A stretch of DNA of 64,000 bases from positions 71,080,556-71,144,555 of the forward strand of contig CM050449.1 in assembly GCA_027563935.2 (NCBI GenBank), read 5' to 3'. The DNA is from Costus lasius. Taxonomy: Eukaryota; Streptophyta; Magnoliopsida; Zingiberales; Costaceae. Position numbers and translations under genes: made by a program. This document shows, one piece after another, positions 30,845-41,154 of this stretch. Numbering within the stretch: position 1 is the first letter of the stretch; every line of letters starts with the position of its first letter. A model generated the notes under the pieces. That model saw nothing but the letters and a program-made list of their open reading frames with translations, was not told the origin of the DNA and searched no databases.

Positions 30845-33800
30845 ATGAGCTTCAATGTGCGATCCCTACTGGAAAGGGAGAAGTTTGCTGGGCCAAACTT
30901 CTCAGACTGGTACGGACACCTTAAGATTGTTCTTAAGGCTGAGAGGAAACTGTATGTCCTCGAGACGGCTATACCGCCTCAACCCGCTGCGAACGCCGCA
31001 AGGGCGGTTCCCAATGCCTATGAAAAGCATGTCAATGATAGCATTGATGTCGCTTGCCTGATGCTAGCGTCTATGACGCCACCGCTGCAGCGTCAGCATG
31101 AGGATATGTCTGCTATGGAAATCATAGCAAACCTCAAGATGCTATATGCTGCACAGGCGAGGACTGAGCGCAATAATTTGACTAAGCTTTTCTTTCAGAG
31201 CAAACTGACTGAAGGGAGTCTAGTGGGAGCTCATGTGCTCAAGATGATTGGGCACAAAGAGGCTCTAGAGAAACTGGGGCATACCATCAATCAGGAGCTT
31301 GCTGTAGACATTATTCTGCAGTCTCTCCCAGCCTCTTTTGATCCGTTCATTATTAATTTTAATATGAACAAGATCGACTGTACACCGGCAGAGTTGCTGA
31401 ATATGCTCTTGACTACAGAGGAAACTCTGAAGGGAAAGCCTTCAACCTCTGACTTGATGTTCCCTTCCAGGAACAAGAAGAAGGGGAAGAAGGGCAAAGC
31501 CCCTGTCAAGAGTTACAGCAAGGCTCTGAAACAAAAGGTCAAGCGGTCGAAGGACAACAGATGTTTCCATTGTGGCCAGCTGGGTCACTGGAAAAAGGAC
31601 TGTAAAGCGCTCCAAGGAGACAAGAATGGAAGCATCGCTTCTGGCTCAGGTATATTTGTGACTGAAGTCATGATATCCTCTTCTTCTATTTCATGGGTGT
31701 TGGACACTACATGTGGAGTTCACATTTGTTCAAATGTACAGGAACTCAAGAGAAGAAGACAGGTGGGACAGCATGAGGTGGACCTACGAGTTGGAAACGG
31801 GGCACGGGTTGCTGCTGTTGCTGTAGGGGTTTATTACATCTCATTACCATCTGGACTTGTATTAGAACTGGACAATTGTTATTTTGTTCCGAGTATTACG
31901 AAAAATATTATCTCTATTCCTGCTCTTGTCAGGAAAGGATTTTCCTTTGAATGCAATATTTCAAAGTGTGTTCTTACTTATGATAATATTGTTTATGCTA
32001 CTGGATCAATTAACAATGGGTTATTCATGTTGGACATGGAATGTTCTATACAAAACATTGATAATAAGAAAGCCAAGTATGCTGATGACAGCACCTTGTT
32101 ATGGCATAGTCGTTTAGGCCATATTAACAAGAAACGCATTAAGCGGTTGCATGATCATGGACTGCTGGGATCATTCTCCTATGAGGAGATTGATACATGC
32201 AAAGCTTGTTTATTGGGTAAAATGACGAAGTCTCCTTTTCCTAACAAAGGTCAAAGGGCTTCAGGTTTACTTGACCTTATACACAGTGATGTGTGTGGGC
32301 CATTTAGTAAACATGCCAGAGGTGGCTATTCATACTTCATTACCTTTACTGATGATTTCAGTAGATATGGGTATGTCTATCTAATGAGACATAAGAGTGA
32401 ATCTTTTGACAAGTTCAAAGAGTTCAAAAATGAAGTACAGAATCAGCTAGGCCAAAATATCAAGGCACTTCGCTCAGATCGAGGTGGAGAATACCTAAGT
32501 CGAGAGTTTACTGACTATCTAAAGGAGTGTGGGATTATCTCACAGCTCACTCCGCTAGGAACACCGCAATGGAATGGTGTGTCCGAGAGGAGGAACCGAA
32601 CCTTACTGGATATGGTTCGTTCAATGATGAGTCAGGCTGCTCTACCTTACTCCTTTTGGGGATTTGCACTGAAAACAGCTGCAAAGGTACTAAACCGAGT
32701 GCCATCCAAGGCAGTTTCAATGACTCCATATGAGTTATGGTATGGGAAACAGCCGAGCTTGACATTTGTAAAGATCTGGGGTTGCGAGGCTTATGTCAAA
32801 AAGCTCGCCTCTGGGAAACTAGAGAGCAGATCTGAGAAATGTATCTTTGTCGGATACCCTAAGGAAACTAAGGGTTATTATTTCTACGATCCCAAAGAGA
32901 ACAAGGTATTTGTTGCTCGGACGGCCATTTTTCTTGAGAAGGAGTTTCTTCTGCAAGAGGCCAGTGGGAGAGAAATAAAGCTGGATGAGAATCCAGAAGA
33001 AGGACAAAGTAGTCAAGCACAGTTGGATGTGCATGAGCCAGTAGAACAGGTTATTGAACAACCTGAGGCTCAGATATCACGGGAACCGCGAAGATCGGGA
33101 AGGATCCGTCGACAGCCTGAGCGCTATGACGGAGTCTACATCATTGATAATGATGAACCCCTTACTTATGCGGATGCGGTCAGTGGACCGGAGTCAGCTA
33201 GATGGCTTGAAGCTATGCGAGCCGAGATGGACTCCATGTCAGATAACCAAGTTTGGGATTTGGTTGATCCGCCTCAGGGAGTAATCCCTATAGGCTGTAA
33301 ATGGATCTTCAAGAAGAAGATTGACATGGAAGGTAACGTGATTACCTATAAAGGCAGGCTAGTTGCGAAAGGTTTCAAACAAATCTACGGGATAGATTAT
33401 TATGAAACTTTCTCTCCTGTAGCCATGTTCAAGTCTATTCGGATTCTTTTCGCGATAGCAGCATATTACGATTATGAGATCTGGCAGATGGATGTGAAGA
33501 CCGCTTTCCTTAATGGAAAACTGGATGAGGATGTGTATATGACACAACCTGAAGGTTTCACTAATCCATCAGATCGTCATAAAATATGCAAGTTAAAGAA
33601 GTCCATTTATGGACTTAAACAAGCATCGAGAAGCTGGAATATTCGTTTTGATGAATCAATCTGTGAATTTGGTTTCATCAAGAATGAAGATGACCCATGT
33701 GTATATAAGAGGTTTAGTGGGAGCGTGATTACTTTCCTAATCCTCTACGTCGATGATATCTTAATCATTGGAAACGATATTCCTGAACTGCATGCTGTCA

Positions 33801-34729
33801 AAGCATGGTTAAGAAAATGTTTCCAGATGAAAGATCTAGGAGAAGCAGCCTATGTATTAGGTGTGAAGATCTACAGGGATAGATCTAAGAGGCTTCTCGG
33901 GCTGTGCCAGAGTACTTACATCGATAAAGTCCTGGAGAGATTTCATTTAGAGAATTCTAAAAGAGGATATCTTCCAGTCAGACATGGTCTGAATCTTTCA
34001 AAGAGTCAGTGTCCACAAACACAGACTGAGAAAGATGAAATGGACAATACGCCTTATGCTTCGGCTATTGGGTCCATTATGTATGCGATGTTGTGTACTC
34101 GCCCAGACGTCGCTTACGGGTTAAGCGTGACCAGTCGATTCCAAAGTAATCCAGGTCAGGCGCACTGGATTGCGGTCAAGAACATTTTAAAATATCTGCG
34201 GAGGACCAAAGATATGTTCTTGATATATGGAGGTCAGGAAGAACTCAGTATTGAAGGATATACTGACGCTTCGTTCCAGTCGGACCAGGATGATTTCCGA
34301 TCGCAATCAGGCTATGTTTTTAGCTTGAATGGAGGAGCAGTGGTGTGGAAAAATTTCAAACAGTCTATTGTTGCTGATTCCACAACAGAAGCCGAGTATG
34401 TTGCAGCCTCAGAAGCATCTAAGGAGGAAGTGTGGATTCGTAAGTTCATTCAGGAACTTGGTGTTGTTCCTTCGAGTGCAGATCCTTTGGTTATCTTCTG
34501 TGATAACACTGGAGCAATCGCACAAGCAAAGGAACCACGGTCGCACCAGAAGTCCAAGCACATACAGAGACGGTTTCACTTGATCCGGGAGATCATTGAT
34601 CGTGGCGAGATCAAAATCTGCAAGGTTCATACAGATGACAATCTGGCTGACCCGCTTACCAAGCCTCTGGCACAGCAGAAGCATGAGAAGCACTGTAATA
34701 ATATGGGTTTGAGATTTCTCAACCATTAG
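30845..34729 (+). CDS. gag-pol: Gag-Pol polyprotein of element D, 1,294 aa, intact
   Basis: Full-length copia polyprotein with the same numbering as B: CCHC knuckle 239-252, protease motif at 287-291, integrase D482/D545/E581, RT YVDD 968-971, RNase H D1141, E1182/E1184, D1220. Two residues deserve care. The protease motif reads D287-T-T-C-G where A, B and C have D-T-A-C-G, so position 289 next to the catalytic Asp is Thr instead of Ala. Residue 853, in the RT fingers region, is Tyr (DYYETF) where B and C have Asp (DYDETF). Either could weaken the element although no stop or frameshift is present. The stop lies just before the polypurine tract; there is no third gene. Confidence 0.96.
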   Translation: MSFNVRSLLEREKFAGPNFSDWYGHLKIVLKAERKLYVLETAIPPQPAANAARAVPNAYEKHVNDSIDVACLMLASMTPPLQRQHEDMSAMEIIANLKMLYAAQARTERNNLTKLFFQSKLTEGSLVGAHVLKMIGHKEALEKLGHTINQELAVDIILQSLPASFDPFIINFNMNKIDCTPAELLNMLLTTEETLKGKPSTSDLMFPSRNKKKGKKGKAPVKSYSKALKQKVKRSKDNRCFHCGQLGHWKKDCKALQGDKNGSIASGSGIFVTEVMISSSSISWVLDTTCGVHICSNVQELKRRRQVGQHEVDLRVGNGARVAAVAVGVYYISLPSGLVLELDNCYFVPSITKNIISIPALVRKGFSFECNISKCVLTYDNIVYATGSINNGLFMLDMECSIQNIDNKKAKYADDSTLLWHSRLGHINKKRIKRLHDHGLLGSFSYEEIDTCKACLLGKMTKSPFPNKGQRASGLLDLIHSDVCGPFSKHARGGYSYFITFTDDFSRYGYVYLMRHKSESFDKFKEFKNEVQNQLGQNIKALRSDRGGEYLSREFTDYLKECGIISQLTPLGTPQWNGVSERRNRTLLDMVRSMMSQAALPYSFWGFALKTAAKVLNRVPSKAVSMTPYELWYGKQPSLTFVKIWGCEAYVKKLASGKLESRSEKCIFVGYPKETKGYYFYDPKENKVFVARTAIFLEKEFLLQEASGREIKLDENPEEGQSSQAQLDVHEPVEQVIEQPEAQISREPRRSGRIRRQPERYDGVYIIDNDEPLTYADAVSGPESARWLEAMRAEMDSMSDNQVWDLVDPPQGVIPIGCKWIFKKKIDMEGNVITYKGRLVAKGFKQIYGIDYYETFSPVAMFKSIRILFAIAAYYDYEIWQMDVKTAFLNGKLDEDVYMTQPEGFTNPSDRHKICKLKKSIYGLKQASRSWNIRFDESICEFGFIKNEDDPCVYKRFSGSVITFLILYVDDILIIGNDIPELHAVKAWLRKCFQMKDLGEAAYVLGVKIYRDRSKRLLGLCQSTYIDKVLERFHLENSKRGYLPVRHGLNLSKSQCPQTQTEKDEMDNTPYASAIGSIMYAMLCTRPDVAYGLSVTSRFQSNPGQAHWIAVKNILKYLRRTKDMFLIYGGQEELSIEGYTDASFQSDQDDFRSQSGYVFSLNGGAVVWKNFKQSIVADSTTEAEYVAASEASKEEVWIRKFIQELGVVPSSADPLVIFCDNTGAIAQAKEPRSHQKSKHIQRRFHLIREIIDRGEIKICKVHTDDNLADPLTKPLAQQKHEKHCNNMGLRFLNH

Positions 34730-34736
34730 ATTAAGT

Positions 34737-34749
34737 GCAAGTGGGAGAT
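34737..34749 (+). other. Polypurine tract of element D
   Basis: GCAAGTGGGAGAT immediately precedes the 3' LTR start TGTTGGGG. Confidence 0.9.
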
Positions 34750-36448
34750 TGTTGGGGTATGCCCTTAAGGCTAATGTTTGAGGCCTTGGGATTCTTTCAA
34801 TATCATGTATAAACTCGTATGTTTATAAAGGCAATGGTTGTTATTCAGGTTGTTACATTGTCTGCTGCAATAAGTGTACTTCTGAATAATGTCTCAATGC
34901 TGTTCAGCTAGGCTGACATGCTATAAAGTCCTTAGTCGATATATCTTGGTGAACATGAGACAGCCTTGATATGATTGAGACTAATATATGTTCTAATCTT
35001 ATAGGATGCTTCGAGCATGGAATAAGATGTAGACTCATGGGTACATTGGATGTACTGGACAGACCCTACTAGGATATTCAATTGCTTGTCACAATGTGAA
35101 TAATCCTTGTTTGCAACAAGTGGCACATGTCCTCTGACTTGAGATCACTTGTGTTTCTAAATGATGATTGTCATTGTTTTGAGGTAGTTCAATATCATTT
35201 GAGAAATAATGGTTATAGACTATCTTGGATAATGATCATGAGTCAGGTTAGGGCACTAGTGATAGATATAGGATTGCCGTCTCCTTGATTGGAGTGTGAT
35301 GTTCTAAAGGGGCCCCCCTCTGAATGAGATGATTGAGAAAGTGTATGGCCATACCCAGGTGACTATGTTCATCTGATCTAATCATGCTCATCATATTGGA
35401 GCTACAGGCTTGACACGCTTGTCCAATAAGAACATCCAGTGGCAAAGGAAACATGTATGCCTAGTGAAGTGGATTCACACTTGTGCTGTGGTTTGGGTGT
35501 AGTCTTGGAAGACTCTTTCCTTTATATCGGGAGACAGTGATGTGTTGCTAGATACCCCTCACTGATCGTGATAACGTAAGTTATCGTTACCGACATTTAA
35601 AGGAAACCCTCAGGGTCGCACAATTTGATGATATGGCTTACTTAAGTCAGATCGTGTGGACTGAATTGTTTGGGTTCAGTTTAAAGGGATTTAAACTCTG
35701 ATTGTAAGTGAGATCTGGTCTGATCATGTTTGATTGATTAGGGCTTGAGATCGGTAAGCTTCGATCGAGAGATTGGATGCTAGATCGGTGAGATCAAGAG
35801 CATCAGGAGATGAACGGTTAGATCATGAGCCATTTGGTTCATAGAAGGTCTAGACCATGGCTTGGCTTGGTTTGATTTGGTCTTTGAACCAAATACAATT
35901 GAACCAAATCAATGAACCGGTTCACTATGTGAACGCTTGGTTCAAAGAGAAGATTCGATGGTTCACTTGGAGTGAACGCATGAGGCTTTGAGTACTTACC
36001 ATTTTGGGAAGTCGGTTTCCAAATTGAATGTAAGTAACGCCTCCACATTAGAGTGGAAGGTTACACTCTCGCCTATCATCTCTTGTGAACGCTTCTCTCT
36101 TTCGGGGTGATCAATTCACGCAAACAAGAGAAGGAGGTCTCGCCAAGCAAGAAGTTCTCTTCCCTTCCATACGGCAAGGACCCTTGAAGAATCTTGCTAG
36201 CACAAGGATCACAAGGAGTAGGCGACATCACCTTGTGTGCGTCACTTTGGAGAAGATCCCTTTCGATCTTTGCTTCCAAGACACCATCCAAAGAATGGCG
36301 ATGGTATGATCCTCCATTGTTAATTGCAATCGGGTTTTTATAGTTGATCATATATCATGCAATTGATCCCAAGAAACCCTCATTTCCGCTGCAAAATTTT
36401 TTGAATGCGCCCTTTAGGGTTTCACTCCCCCTTGAAGAGGACCCTTCA
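34750..36448 (+). repeat. Element D 3' LTR (1,699 bp)
   Basis: Same length as the 5' LTR with about five or six substitutions by eye. Ends CCCTTCA, followed by the right target copy cgatc at 36449-36453. Confidence 0.96.
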
Positions 36449-36980
36449 CGATCTTGTTCATATTAAAATTAATGATGAACGGATCGAAAGAGGCCGGGAA
36501 AGACTGCAAGATGATGTCTACAACAAGCTCCTGATTGACGGTGTGTCCCAGTTTCTCTAGAGCCTCTTTGTACCCAATCATCTTGAGTACGTGAGCTCCC
36601 ACTGGACTTCCTTCACTCAGTTTGCTCTGAAAGAAAAGTTTTGTCAAGTTATAGCGTTCTGTCCTTGCCTGTGCAGCATACAGCATCTTGAGATTTGCTA
36701 TAATTTCAATAGCAGATAAATCCTCATGCTGACGCTGTAGCTCTGGCGTCATAGACGCAAGCATAAGGCAAGCAACATCAATGCTATCATTGACATGCTT
36801 CTCATAAGCATCCCGAACCGCCCTTGCGGCGTTCGCAGCGGGTTGAGGCGGTATTGCCGTCTCAAGGGCATACAGCTTCCTCCCAGTCTTAAGAACAATC
36901 TTAAGGTGTCCGTACCAGTCTGAGAAGTTTGGCCCAGCAAACTTCTCCCTTTCCAGTAAGGATCGCACATTGAACCCTGT
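36449..36980 (-). pseudogene. Element C gag 5' part, annotated start codon lost
   Basis: Minus-strand N-terminal Gag of C (…RSLLEREKFAGPNFSDW), cut after NMNKI by element D. The ATG used as start in A, B and D is ACA here (36978-36980), and the next codon also differs. The first remaining ATG in frame encodes the Met before RSLLEREKF. If Gag is normally started from the LTR-encoded ATG by splicing, this loss would be harmless; otherwise it removes the proper N-terminus. Confidence 0.9.
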
Positions 36981-38764
36981 GGTGTTCGTTGCTGCAGGAA
37001 TCTACAACAAAGCAAGAACAACAAGGTCAGTATCCATGTTAGAATCAATCCAGGACTTAAGAATGATTCCTTTCTCACTATTTTATCTGACTGAAAAATC
37101 CAATAAAACAGTCCGAAAGAGTAAAACTCTTTTAGTGAGATGGGATCCAGATTTCATACTTGGTCTCCGCGTCCCGCTCAGGCGAGATAAGATGCACAGA
37201 GAGTTCAAGCACTAATCACTGGTAGGCTATCCATGCCAATCGCCAACCCGTGCGATTCCCCTTCATCTAGGCAATCCAGAAGACTGTGCCAACTGAGTTG
37301 GTACAACACAGTTTCTGATTCCACAGATGGCTGCCTCCATATAGTTAACATATGCTCAATATGTAGCCTACATGGTCAAGCTGACCCGACCTACTCCCTG
37401 GACCACCACGTGCTATGCTGAGCAACGAGAAGCGATAAATCCCTTCTCTGTAACACGTAGGTGTAATCACACACCGTCTGAAGATAGCTGGGCGTGCCCA
37501 CTGAGTGGGTACAACACGGCCCCAACGATAGTCAGAACAGTGAGGTTTCGCGTCAGAAGGCTTTCGTGCTTGATATTTAACGTTGGATTTTAATGGTCCT
37601 TTTATCTTCTTACTACCATGCATATCCTATGGTGATAGCAGAAGATTAACTCATGCAGGTGCTAATATTACTTAAACAGTAAATAGAAAGCACAATGATC
37701 TTATGTGGTAAACGCCCATTAAGCCTAAGTAAAACCCTAGTTTTACACAAGTCTTCACTTGAGCTCTTCATGGGTCTTTTGCACTTCATCTGGCCCAGCC
37801 CGGGCCCAAGCGCCCTCTGCAGCTCAGATGCGCCCACCAGGTAGCATGCGCCTGTACTAGAGTCGAACTCTAGGCCTTCCATTGGTGAAGCTACTTGCTG
37901 CATGCGCCTCTGCCATGTATGCTCTGTGCTCATGTCTGATTAATTTACATTTAATCTATCTAGACATGATTTGACTCGCAGGTCAATTACACATTAACAT
38001 AAATTTAAATGTGATTCGCAGATCACAAAAATAATTTACAATTAATTAATCCAGGCACGCAGGCCCCAGCACAGCATACAAATAGGGCAACCCACATAAG
38101 ATGAAATAGACATGCAATCAGGTTAAACAAACAACATGTGATCCAAACAGGAAAGTAAAATTTTTGAAAAACCCCATGGTATCAATTTTATTTCCTTATG
38201 TGCCCTACTACCTTACAACGGTCCATTAATAGGGATCCACTCATCAGACCAAGTCAGACCCACTACCCTTGCATGCACCAAGTCATAACTGACTTGCGTC
38301 GACCTCATGGTCAACAATGCATGCCTTAAGGGCTGAACGTCCCACATGATTTCTGGCAAGCGGGTATGACCCCGGGCCTTAATCATGATCGTTCACTGGT
38401 TGCCTCAATCAGACATCGCTACACGCCCTTCTGCAGTCGACCTATAGCCACCTCATGCTTGCGCATAGGTGCTATCTGGTCGACCCATCTAGGCTGTTAG
38501 ATGGTCTGATCAGACTGTTGGGTCTAGACTAGACTGATGACTTCAACCCTAGTAACCCGTCTAAGTATCTCAAGTAGGCGCTTTTAGATCTAAGTGGAGT
38601 CGCGCATGATATTAAGTTTTGACAAAAATCTTCAACATGCGCCAACAGCAAAAACATACATCTAAAGACTAGCATGCAGTTTCGCATGATGTTTAGGTTT
38701 AGATCTATTCAACGCATACATGGATCACACAAAAAGCAATCATATAAGATCATGCCATAACGCA
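36981..38764 (-). other. Element C leader
   Basis: Minus-strand leader with the splice-acceptor context ending at 37002, paired hairpins (37282-37313 and 37493-37518), T arm CTAGA-GTTCGAC-TCTAG (37857-37873), A-box TGGCAGAGGCG (37905-37915), triple stem-loop (37931-38026), H3 outer stem CATGTCT/AGACATG. No gene. Confidence 0.85.
37857..38026 (-). promoter_or_regulatory. tRNA-like module and triple stem-loop, element C leader
   Basis: T arm 37857-37873 and A box 37905-37915; H3 37931-37968, H2 TTGAC-CTGCGA-GTCAA 37971-37986, H1 GTGAT-CTGCGA-ATCAC 38011-38026. The H3 outer stem swaps a T-A pair for A-T relative to A, B and D. Its inner stem is shorter (six pairs). Confidence 0.55.
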
Positions 38765-38776
38765 GCTTTGATACCA
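38765..38776 (-). other. Primer binding site of element C
   Basis: Minus-strand TGGTATCAAAGC, 11 of 12 matches to the tRNA-iMet complement, two bases from the 5' LTR. Confidence 0.88.
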
Positions 38777-38778
38777 AT

Positions 38779-40431
38779 TGAAAGGGGTGAAACCCTAAAC
38801 GCATGCACTTCTAGAATTTTGCATGGGCGGAAATAAGGATTTCAGCATGATCGCATGTGGCATGAACATATGATTAACTTAAAGCCTTCATAGATCAACA
38901 CAAAGATTTTACCATAGCCATTGTTTGGATGGCGACTTGGAAATAAGAGGGCGATGTGGCTCTCCTCCAAAGTGAACGCACACAAGATGGTGATGGCTTC
39001 CTTCTTGGCGTTCCTTGTGCTAGCAAAGCTCTGCAAGGTGTCCTAGCCGTGTGAGGAGAATGAGATGCTCTCTTGGCGTGAAGTCGCTCTCCCTCAAAAT
39101 GAGAGGAGTCTCGAGAGTAGAAGATGGGCGACGAGAGAAGCGTTACCCTCGAACGTGGAGGCGTGCTTCTATTTTGGAAAAAATTCAACTTCCAAAAATA
39201 GCAAGCCCTCAACGCATGATGCGTTCACTCCAAGTGAACCGATCGCCTCTTCTTCTCCCTTTGAACCATGCGTTCATATAATGAACCGGTTCTATAGAAT
39301 TTGGTTCAAAGACCAAATCAAACCAAGCCTTGGTCTAGACCTTATTAAACCGAAAGGCTCAAGATCTAACCACACATCTCTTGATGCTCTTGATCTCATT
39401 GATCTAGCATCAATTCTCTCGATCGAAGCTTACCGATCTCAAGCCCTAATCAATCAAACATGATCAGACCAGATCTCACTTACAATCAGAGTTTAAACTC
39501 CTTTAAACTGAACCAAAACAATTCAGTCCACACGATCTGACATAAGTAAGCCATATCATCAAATTGTGCGACCCTAAGGGTTTCCTTTAATGTCGGTAAC
39601 GATAACTTACGTTATCACGAACAGAGAGGGGTATCTAGCAACACATCACTGTCTCCCGATATAAAGGAAAGAGTCTTCCAAGACTACACCCAAACACAGC
39701 ACAAGTGTGAATTCAATTCACTAGGCATACATGTTTCCTTTGCCACTGGATGTTCTCGTTGGACAAGCATGTCAAGCCTGTAACTCCAACATGATGAGAG
39801 TGGTTAGATCAGATGAACATAGTCATCTGGGTATGGCCATACACTTTCTCAACCATCTCATACAGGGGGCCCCTTTAGAACATCACACTCCAAATAGGAG
39901 AGGCAATCCTATATCTATCACTAATGCCCTAACATGACTCATGCCCATTATCCAAGATAATATATAACCATTATATTTCAAATGATATTGAACTACCTCA
40001 AGACAATGCCAATCCTCATTTAGAAACACAAGTGATCTCAAGTCAGAGGAAATATGCCACTTGTTTGCACATAAGGATTATTCACATTGTGACAAGCAAT
40101 TGAATATCCTAAGTAGGGTCAGTCCAGTACATCCAATGTACCTATGAGTCTACATCTTATTCCATGTTCGAAGCATCCTATAAGATTAGAACACATATTA
40201 GTCTCAATCATATCAAGGTTGTCTCATGTTCACCAAGATATTTCGACTAAGGACAATACTGCATGTCAGCCAAGCTGAACACCATTGAGACATTATTCAG
40301 AAGTATACATATAGCAGCAGATAATGCAACAACCTGAATAACAACCATTGCCTTTATAAACATAGAGTTTATACATGATACTGATAACAACCCAAGGCCT
40401 CAAACATTAGCCTTAAGGGCATACTCCAACA
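38779..40431 (-). repeat. Element C 5' LTR (1,653 bp)
   Basis: Plus-strand ends TGAAAGGGG and TCCAACA. The start/donor block ATGGCTATG|GTAAAA runs on the minus strand from 38921 down to 38907. GNRA hairpin 39601-39616. About 0.4% divergent from the 3' LTR. Followed by target copy gaatg 40432-40436. Confidence 0.95.
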
Positions 40432-40436
40432 GAATG

Positions 40437-41141
40437 CCACCATGTAAGGGCCAAGAGACATAGCACACAAGCCCTAAGACTCGGCCAAGTCAAACTTGCG
40501 CCACTCACCAAGCGCCATCAATGAAGGGTGCTTCTTGCACCACCAAGCAAGGTGCACAAACAAGCATGCATGCGCCAATTCTTCATGTGATATGCGCTAC
40601 CCTAATCTTCATCTTAGTTAAAAGCAAAAAGAAAAGCGGCACACAGGCCTCACAAGAATACATCACAGGCATGCAAAGGGGCTTGACTCATGGTCACAAC
40701 ATTATGCACAAGTAAGGTATCTACACATGCAATTCTACATGCTCATGAAAAACATAAAATGTGAAATTTTACTTTTTCATAAAACCAGTCTCTTTTCCTC
40801 ATCTTCTTATCATAAATCTTTTGGTTATTTGCGATTAAACTTTCATGATGATTTCAAAGATCCTTTCGGCTGGCAATTTTGTCAGATTAAGAGACTCGGC
40901 CAGTCCGAAGACACAATGCCCGTCCTACTTGACAAAATCACGTACGCCTTTGATCCTTAAATCATACAAGAAAAATAACTCAAAAATCCAAAATAGATTG
41001 AAAAGATGATAGAAACAATAAACCCTAATTTTTCCTACTTAGAAAAATCGTTCGCCATGTGCTCATGCAATTTGCGAAAATTGAGATATGGCATGTGAGC
41101 ATGGAAAAGCATGAAAATACATCGTTCGAGTCTCGCAAGTC
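40437..41141 (-). other. Element F leader, right fragment
   Basis: Reverse complement of much of E's leader (about 44654-45200): shared blocks include the CATGAAAAACATAAAAT stretch and the CCTACTTAGAAAAAT stretch near the primer site. No reading frame of interest. The gag-proximal leader part is at 3638-3881, on the other side of C. Confidence 0.8.
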
Positions 41142-41153
41142 GCTCTGATACCA
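41142..41153 (-). other. Primer binding site of element F
   Basis: Minus-strand TGGTATCAGAGC, perfect match, one base from the F LTR end at 41155. Confidence 0.88.
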
Positions 41154-41154
41154 C

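Larger units (their letters stand above)
27327..36448 (+). mobile_element. Element D: intact Ty1/copia (Angela-like), plus strand
   Basis: A complete 9,122-bp element: 5' LTR 27327-29025, primer site, leader, gag-pol 30845-34729, polypurine tract, 3' LTR 34750-36448. The target duplication cgatc lies at 27322-27326 and 36449-36453, inside C's gag. The LTRs are both 1,699 bp and differ at about five or six sites by eye (about 0.3%). The ORF is full length. Confidence 0.97.
3882..40431 (-). mobile_element. Element C: Ty1/copia, minus strand, with A, B and D nested
   Basis: Both ends are defined. The left end TGAAAGGGG is preceded by gaatg (3877-3881) and the right end TCCAACA is followed by gaatg (40432-40436), a 5-bp target duplication. 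The 5' LTR is 38779-40431 (1,653 bp). The 3' LTR, split by A and B, sums to 1,653 bp as well (13087-14184 plus 23391-23945). The LTRs differ at about seven positions by eye (about 0.4%), so C is young. Its gag is interrupted by D and its coding region has a lost start codon and one nonsense codon. C itself sits in the leader of F. The element without its insertions would be about 9.1 kb. Confidence 0.93.

Noticed and set aside
34729..34750. An env-like or other gene after pol
   Set aside because: Only about 20 bp separate the gag-pol stop from the 3' LTR in B and D.
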